Positions 59,756 to 64,000 of a stretch of 64,000 nt of DNA are shown here, piece after piece. The position numbers and the translations under genes were made by a program. Each line of letters starts with the position of its first letter. Position 1 is the stretch's first letter. The DNA comes from CALZJC01 sp963781065 (GTDB lineage Bacteria > Acidobacteriota > Thermoanaerobaculia > Multivoradales > JAHEKO01), in the NCBI GenBank assembly GCA_963781065.1, contig CAWAET010000020.1, positions 62,001 through 126,000 of the forward strand, in the 5' to 3' direction. The notes beneath the pieces are model-generated. The model did no database searches. It was not told the origin of the DNA and saw only the letters and a program-made list of their open reading frames with translations.

Positions 59756-59785
59756 ATCGTATGCCCGTGCGAGCGGGGGTGTCAA
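59756..59785 (-). promoter_or_regulatory. Predicted sigma-70 promoter upstream of the TonB receptor
   Basis: On the minus strand TTGACA (59785-59780) is followed after 18 bases by TACGAT (59761-59756). It lies about 110 bases before the receptor ATG, leaving a long 5' leader in which regulation could occur. The -35 box is a perfect match; the -10 box has four of six consensus bases. Confidence 0.5.
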
Positions 59786-59829
59786 ATCCGCGGGGCACGG
59801 CCACGACAGACATACTCACGGGTGTCGAC

Positions 59830-62505
59830 TCAGCGGAAGTTCTCGACGAGGATCAACTCGGCCACCCAATCGGGGTTCTCGCCGTAGAGGATCCACTCCT
59901 CATCGGGCGAGACGGCGATCCACCAGTAGCCGAAGGCGCCCTCCTTGCGAAACAGCTCGGTCGTCTCGCCGGATGCGAAGTCGAAGAAGTGGATCGTGAA
60001 CCTCTGATTCGAGGCATCCCAGCTGCGAAAGTAGATCCCGCTGCCCGACAGGGCCCAGTCCAGCCAGAGGGACAGGGGCCCGGGGAGCACCTCGGTCTCC
60101 TCCCCACCCGCCACCGGCACCCGCCAGATGCCGGTCTCCTCGCGGAACTTGGAGAAGTAGAGGTATCTCCCGTCCCGGGACTCCTCGGGATAGAAGCCTC
60201 CTGCCTGGGTCACCTGGACCGCCTCTCCTCCTTCGGGTGGGATCTTCCAGATCTGCAGGGAGCCGCTGCGGTCGGAATGGAAGTAGATCCAGCGGCCGTC
60301 GCGCGACCAGGTACCGGTGCCGTCGTCCGACGCCTTCCGGGTCAGCTGCCGGGGCTCTCCTCCCTCGGCGTCGATCACCCAGAGATCCCAGTTTCCCGAC
60401 TCGAGGGAGTCGAAGACGATCCGCCGGCCGTCGGGTGACCAGCGGGGCGTCCCGGTGTGGGTCTCGAAGCGGGTGAGCTGCCTCAGATCGGAGCCGTCGC
60501 TGTTGCACAGCCAGATGTTGGCCTTGCCGGTGCGTTGCGACTGGAAGGCGATCATCCGGCCGTCGGGTGAGTAGGCCGGGTTGCCGTCGTTGGCGCTCGA
60601 GGAGATGAGCCTCCGCGGCACCCGCTCGGCGGTCGGGGTCGCTCGCCCGGGGATCCTCCAGAGGTCGATCGAGCCGCGGTTGTTCACCTGCTGATGCAAC
60701 ATCAGCCGGCCGCTCAGGGTGGCGAAGGCCGCTCCGGCGCCCGTTCCGTCGACCGGCCGAGGATCCCCCCCGGCCAGCGCGACCCGGAACATCCGGCCTT
60801 CCGGGAAGGTCGAGAAGACGATCTCGTCACCCTGCGGCGTCCACGCCAGGCCCGCGACATAGTCGTAGCCCCCGGCGGTAAGCTGCCGCGGCTCGCCTCC
60901 CGCCGCCGGCTGCACCCAGACGTCGGCGTTGCCCCAGGCCGCCGCCCGCAGCCGGACGAAGGCGAGGCGCTCGCCTGCGGGCGAGAACGCGGGGTTGAAG
61001 TCGCCGCCCGACCCGCGGGGCGGCGCGGTCAGGAAGCGCTTCTGCCGCGTCTCGGGAGAGACCCCGACGATCCGGTACGGCTCGTGCTCCGACGCCCTCT
61101 CCGCGAAGGCCAGGGTCTTGCCGTCCGGGGACCAGGAGAGGCTCGAGACGTTGACGCCGGGGATGTACGACTCCATGGCCGCGTCGGCCAGCTTCTGTTC
61201 CTGCCCGCCCAGGGAAGGCACCAGGAAGAGGGCGGTGCCCTGCTCGAGCTCCCGCGCGAAGGCGATCTGCCGCCCGTCCGGCGACCAGGCCGGGCTCAGC
61301 TCCGTCGCCGGGTGCCGGGTCAGCCGAAAGGGCCTGGAGCCGACGCCCAGCGCCTTGATGTAGATGTCCCAGTTGCCCGGCGAGTCCCCGTTCCACATGT
61401 AGGTCACCCGGTCGCCGTCGGGGGAGAATCTGGGGGAGTCCTTCCAGCCGCCCTCCGCGGTAAACGGCGTGATCTTCATCGGCGCCGCCGGCGCTTCGGC
61501 GGCCCGGCCCCACAGGCCCCACCAGGTCAGCGCGGCGACGGCGGCGATCGCCACGGCCGCCGCAATCCACACCAGCGCGCCGGCGCGACGCCTGGCGGGC
61601 GGCAGGGCGGGCCGAGCCATCGACATCGACAGGGTCGTGTCTGGCTGCAGGCGCAGCAGGTCGTCGCGCAGCTCCGCGGCGCTCTGGTAGCGCCGGTCCC
61701 GGTCTTTCTCCAGGGCCTTGGCCAGGATCTCCTTGAGCCCCTTGGGCAGTGCCGGATTGAGCTTGTCCGCGGGGGTGGGGGAGTGGTTGAGGATCTGGTC
61801 GAAGATGAGCCCCGAGGTGAGGCCCGCAAAGGGCTTCTGGCCCGTGGCCAGCTCGTAGAGCACCACGCCGAGGGAGAAGATGTCGGTCCGGTGATCCACC
61901 ACCTGGCCGCGCACCTGCTCGGGCGACATGTAGGAGATGGTGCCCATCGTGGAGCCCGGAACCGTCAGGTCCCAGGGAGCCGCCTGGGTCTCATCCGGAT
62001 TCTCCGGCGTGGCGGACTCCCGCGGAGCCGGTTCCCGGTTGACCTTGGCGAGCCCGAAATCCAGCACCTTGACGTCGCCCCGCCGGGAGACGAACAGGTT
62101 GGTCGGCTTGATGTCCCGATGGACGATCCCCGCCTCGTGCGCCGCATCGAGAGCGTCGGCCACCTGCGCCCCGAACCGCACGATGTCCTCGGCCGGCATC
62201 GAACTGCCCTGGGCGAGGTACTTGAGCGTCTCGCCCTCCATCAGCTCCATGACGATGAAGTGGCGGCCCGCCTCCTCGGCCAGCTGGTAGATCGTGCAGA
62301 TGTGCGGGTGGTTGAGCGCCGAAGCCGCCCGCGCCTCGCGCTGGAACCGCGCCAGGGTCTCGGCGTCCTTCTCGAGCGCCTCCGGCAGGAACTTGAGCGC
62401 CACCGGGCGGCGCAGGATCGAGTCCTCCGCCTTGTAGACGACCCCCATGCCGCCACCCCCGAGCTTCTCGAGGATCCTGTAGTGAGAGACGGTGGTGCCG
62501 ATCAC
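59830..62505 (-). CDS. Ser/Thr protein kinase with C-terminal PD40/WD40-like repeats
   Basis: An 891-residue protein. The start is GTG 62505 with a GGAG site upstream. The N-terminal kinase domain has VSHYRILEKLGGGGMGVVYKAED (glycine loop), VALKFLPE (Lys), HRDIKPTNLFV (catalytic loop) and DFGLAKV. A transmembrane helix follows (AGALVWIAAAVAIAAVAALTWW). The extracytoplasmic part has about ten PD40-type repeats, each with a FSPDG or WSPDG core (SPRFSPDGDRVTYMW, PAWSPDGRQIAFA, PAYSPDGRMIAFQSQR, PRWSPDGRRIVFDS), which form a beta-propeller. Kinases of this structure are very common in Acidobacteriota. It is transcribed toward the receptor gene and divergently from the secreted-protein gene that follows. 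It probably detects an envelope ligand; substrate proteins are not known. Confidence 0.93.
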   Translation of the reverse strand: MIGTTVSHYRILEKLGGGGMGVVYKAEDSILRRPVALKFLPEALEKDAETLARFQREARAASALNHPHICTIYQLAEEAGRHFIVMELMEGETLKYLAQGSSMPAEDIVRFGAQVADALDAAHEAGIVHRDIKPTNLFVSRRGDVKVLDFGLAKVNREPAPRESATPENPDETQAAPWDLTVPGSTMGTISYMSPEQVRGQVVDHRTDIFSLGVVLYELATGQKPFAGLTSGLIFDQILNHSPTPADKLNPALPKGLKEILAKALEKDRDRRYQSAAELRDDLLRLQPDTTLSMSMARPALPPARRRAGALVWIAAAVAIAAVAALTWWGLWGRAAEAPAAPMKITPFTAEGGWKDSPRFSPDGDRVTYMWNGDSPGNWDIYIKALGVGSRPFRLTRHPATELSPAWSPDGRQIAFARELEQGTALFLVPSLGGQEQKLADAAMESYIPGVNVSSLSWSPDGKTLAFAERASEHEPYRIVGVSPETRQKRFLTAPPRGSGGDFNPAFSPAGERLAFVRLRAAAWGNADVWVQPAAGGEPRQLTAGGYDYVAGLAWTPQGDEIVFSTFPEGRMFRVALAGGDPRPVDGTGAGAAFATLSGRLMLHQQVNNRGSIDLWRIPGRATPTAERVPRRLISSSANDGNPAYSPDGRMIAFQSQRTGKANIWLCNSDGSDLRQLTRFETHTGTPRWSPDGRRIVFDSLESGNWDLWVIDAEGGEPRQLTRKASDDGTGTWSRDGRWIYFHSDRSGSLQIWKIPPEGGEAVQVTQAGGFYPEESRDGRYLYFSKFREETGIWRVPVAGGEETEVLPGPLSLWLDWALSGSGIYFRSWDASNQRFTIHFFDFASGETTELFRKEGAFGYWWIAVSPDEEWILYGENPDWVAELILVENFR

Positions 62506-62764
62506 GTGGAGCTCCGCCGGGAGGAACGGTTCGTTGCGCCCGCTCCAGCGTCGACGACCCTGTTCCGCCCCAAAGCGTAGCAGGCCCGGCCCTATGTGTC
62601 GTCGATCAGCGCCTGGGAGGCGGCGCTGCTGGTTCGCCTCGGCCGCCTCGAGCTGACCATGCCCGTCCCTCCGGGTGGGGTCGGTGCGCCGACCGCGTGC
62701 TAGCTTGACCGTCAAGACCTACTTGAACCTCAAACCTCGAATAGTTGACAAGGGGGTACTGGCG

Positions 62765-63652
62765 ATGCGGCGTGCCACTGTTTTCTGCGTCCTGGCCTTG
62801 ATCGTGATCCTGGTCGGGGCATCCGCTCGGGCCCAGGAAGTCCTCACCAACGACGGCGTTCTCAAGCTCCATGGGGCCGGACTGCCGGCGGCGGTCATCC
62901 TGGCCAAGATCCGCGCCTCGCAGACAAGCTTCGACACCAGTGTCGAGGCGCTGGTGGCGTTATCGGAAGCCGGAGTGCCACAGGAGGTGATCGCCGAGAT
63001 GGCCGGCGCCTCGTCGGCGCCGGCCGCCGCCGATCAGTCGATCGTGGTGCGCCAGGGCGCCAGCGCGGCGCCCAACGTGGCGGCGCAGTTCGGTGGGACG
63101 CCCTGCCAGACGCCGGGGATCTTCGTCGATGAATCGGGCCAGCTGCGGGAGATCGAGCCGACGACCTACACGATGGGCAAGAGCGGCGGCTTCTTTCTCA
63201 GCCAGATCACCTACGGCATCAAGTCGATGAAGTCGAAGGCGATCATCCAGGGAACGACGTCGAACACCCGGGTCGACGGCGGCACGCCGACGTTTTTCTT
63301 CTGTTTCGAGGAGACCGAGACGGGGCTTAGCTACGAGACCAAGGGGGCGACGAATCCGAGCGAGTTCCTGCTGGTCGAGTTCGAGGTCAAGCATGACAAG
63401 GGCTACCGGGCGTTCGTCGCCGGCAAGCTCAACCTGTGGGCCGGCGCCACCAGCGGCGCGCCGCCGAAGGTGCTGCGCGAGACGGGCTACGAGAAGCAGG
63501 CCCCCGGGGTCTACAAGGTGACGCCGCGGGTGGTGCTCTCCCCCGGCGAGTACGGCTTCTACTACGCCGGCTCGGCGCCGCTGGCGACCTACGGCTTCGC
63601 GCCGGCGACGGCCAGCGGCGGGAACAAGATATTCACGTTCCGGGTCAACTGA
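62765..63652 (+). CDS. Secreted protein of unknown function with GLpxxvIlaKI-type domain
   Basis: A 295-residue exported protein. The start is ATG 62765 (MRRATVFCVLALIVILVGASARAQ), preceded by a purine-rich AAGGGGG. After the signal peptide, VLTNDGVLKLHGAGLPAAVILAKIRASQTSFDTSVEALVALSEAGVPQEVIAEM is a helical unit seen in secreted proteins of Acidobacteriota and related bacteria, which often occurs twice or with other domains. A beta-rich C-terminal part follows (GIFVDESGQLREIEPTTYTMG, FFFCFEETETGLSYETKG, FLLVEFEVKHDKGYRAFVAGKLN). I do not recognise its family. It is divergent from the kinase gene, with a 259-bp gap containing the promoters. Confidence 0.75.
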   Translation: MRRATVFCVLALIVILVGASARAQEVLTNDGVLKLHGAGLPAAVILAKIRASQTSFDTSVEALVALSEAGVPQEVIAEMAGASSAPAAADQSIVVRQGASAAPNVAAQFGGTPCQTPGIFVDESGQLREIEPTTYTMGKSGGFFLSQITYGIKSMKSKAIIQGTTSNTRVDGGTPTFFFCFEETETGLSYETKGATNPSEFLLVEFEVKHDKGYRAFVAGKLNLWAGATSGAPPKVLRETGYEKQAPGVYKVTPRVVLSPGEYGFYYAGSAPLATYGFAPATASGGNKIFTFRVN

Positions 63653-63670
63653 GGCGTCGGCGGGTGCACA

Positions 63671-64000
63671 TCAAGAGATGGAGAGGAAGCGCCGCAGGCT
63701 GTTCTCGGCCCGCGCCCGATCGCCAGCGCTCAGCCGGCCCACAGCCGCGAGGATCAGCCGGCGGTCGAGCGTGAAGAGCTTCAGCCGCACCAGGCAGGCC
63801 CGGCGCAGGCCGGCCGCGCGGTAGTCGACCAGCTCGACGTCGCCGGGCCAGCTTCGCCGGCCGCCGGTGGTGATCATCGCCAGAATCACGTGGCCGGAGG
63901 GCGCGAAGGCCTCCCTGCTGACGACCAGCGCCGGCCGCCGCTTGGCGCCGGCCCCCTCGACAAACGGGAACGGCACCACCACGACCGTCCAAGCCCTATA
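63671..64000 (-). CDS. MazF/PemK-type mRNA interferase-like toxin (5' part outside window)
   Basis: The frame is open to the end of the window. Its first visible GTG (63982) is an internal codon of VVVPFPFVEGAGAKRRPALVVSREAF, a typical MazF/PemK opening where the Pro-Phe strand and the KRRPALVVS segment with the conserved Arg build the RNA-binding groove. Later parts (GHVILAMITTGGRR and RLKLFTLDRR) also match. The antitoxin gene would be just beyond the window edge. The length to the stop is about 109 residues, as expected of MazF. It may cut mRNA when antitoxin is lost. The family is well supported; the partner and the cleavage sequence are unknown. Confidence 0.75.
   Translation of the reverse strand, partial: YRAWTVVVVPFPFVEGAGAKRRPALVVSREAFAPSGHVILAMITTGGRRSWPGDVELVDYRAAGLRRACLVRLKLFTLDRRLILAAVGRLSAGDRARAENSLRRFLSIS

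Noticed and set aside
1..64000. CRISPR arrays, tRNA or rRNA genes, prophage
   Set aside because: No regular short repeats with spacers, no cloverleaf-like stretch with CCA end and no phage structural genes were seen by eye.

Overview
The window looks like a chromosomal segment of a very GC-rich (about 70% by eye), Gram-negative-type, aerobic or facultative heterotroph. A TonB-dependent receptor, TolC/RND efflux, a PD40-repeat Ser/Thr kinase, a TPR/FG-GAP/UnbV-type secreted protein, a MopE-like metal-binding protein and many secreted proteins of unknown function together suggest Acidobacteriota (Thermoanaerobaculia/Holophagae-like) or a neighbouring phylum. There is no rRNA gene to settle this, and I saw no rRNA, tRNA, CRISPR array or prophage.

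Layout. 0-3.3 kb: the end of an aminotransferase, then an SDR, a 3-hydroxyacyl-CoA dehydrogenase and a zinc-type MDR oxidoreductase on the minus strand (acyl-CoA/lipid metabolism). 4.2-13.3 kb: a copper/silver-type efflux operon (small Cys-rich protein, TolC, adaptor, CusA, P1B ATPase) carrying about 26 single-base indels although its codons stay conserved. 13.4-17.1 kb: a GT39-type glycosyltransferase coupled to AsnB. 17.2-22.8 kb: a GGDEF-EAL protein with a degenerate receiver, a metallo-hydrolase, an outer-membrane channel divergent from a DtxR-type regulator, and a degenerate squalene/phytoene-synthase-like protein. 22.9-26.3 kb: an M24 peptidase, divergent from an operon of a membrane-anchored amidase and a MamK-like bacterial actin. 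26.3-31.9 kb: a 107-bp direct repeat, a truncated DUF1579 protein, LigA, PolX and a class II aldolase-like protein. 31.9-32.1 kb: a MITE-like palindrome flanked by CTAG that separates two convergent stop codons. 32.1-41.3 kb: a small membrane protein, a 1120-aa TPR/FG-GAP protein, MoaB, PolA, an orphan VapB-type antitoxin and a lamin-tail/MopE-like protein.

41.5-47.2 kb: a divergent two-subunit B12-dependent acyl-CoA mutase, a cation:proton antiporter, and an ECF sigma/anti-sigma/Spy-like operon. 47.2-53.8 kb: an Asp-box secreted protein, an ABC1/UbiB kinase with an overlapping pseudokinase-like partner, and, convergent to them, a cyclic-nucleotide-domain protein plus two START/COQ10-like proteins. 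53.8-64 kb: a giant coiled-coil SH3 protein, a TonB-dependent receptor with its own terminator and a predicted promoter, a PD40 Ser/Thr kinase, a secreted protein and a MazF-like toxin at the edge.

The points most worth pursuing are the amidase-actin operon, the kinase/pseudokinase plus COQ10-like neighbourhood, the palindromic element between convergent stops, and the indel-dense efflux operon with its unusual insertion signature.
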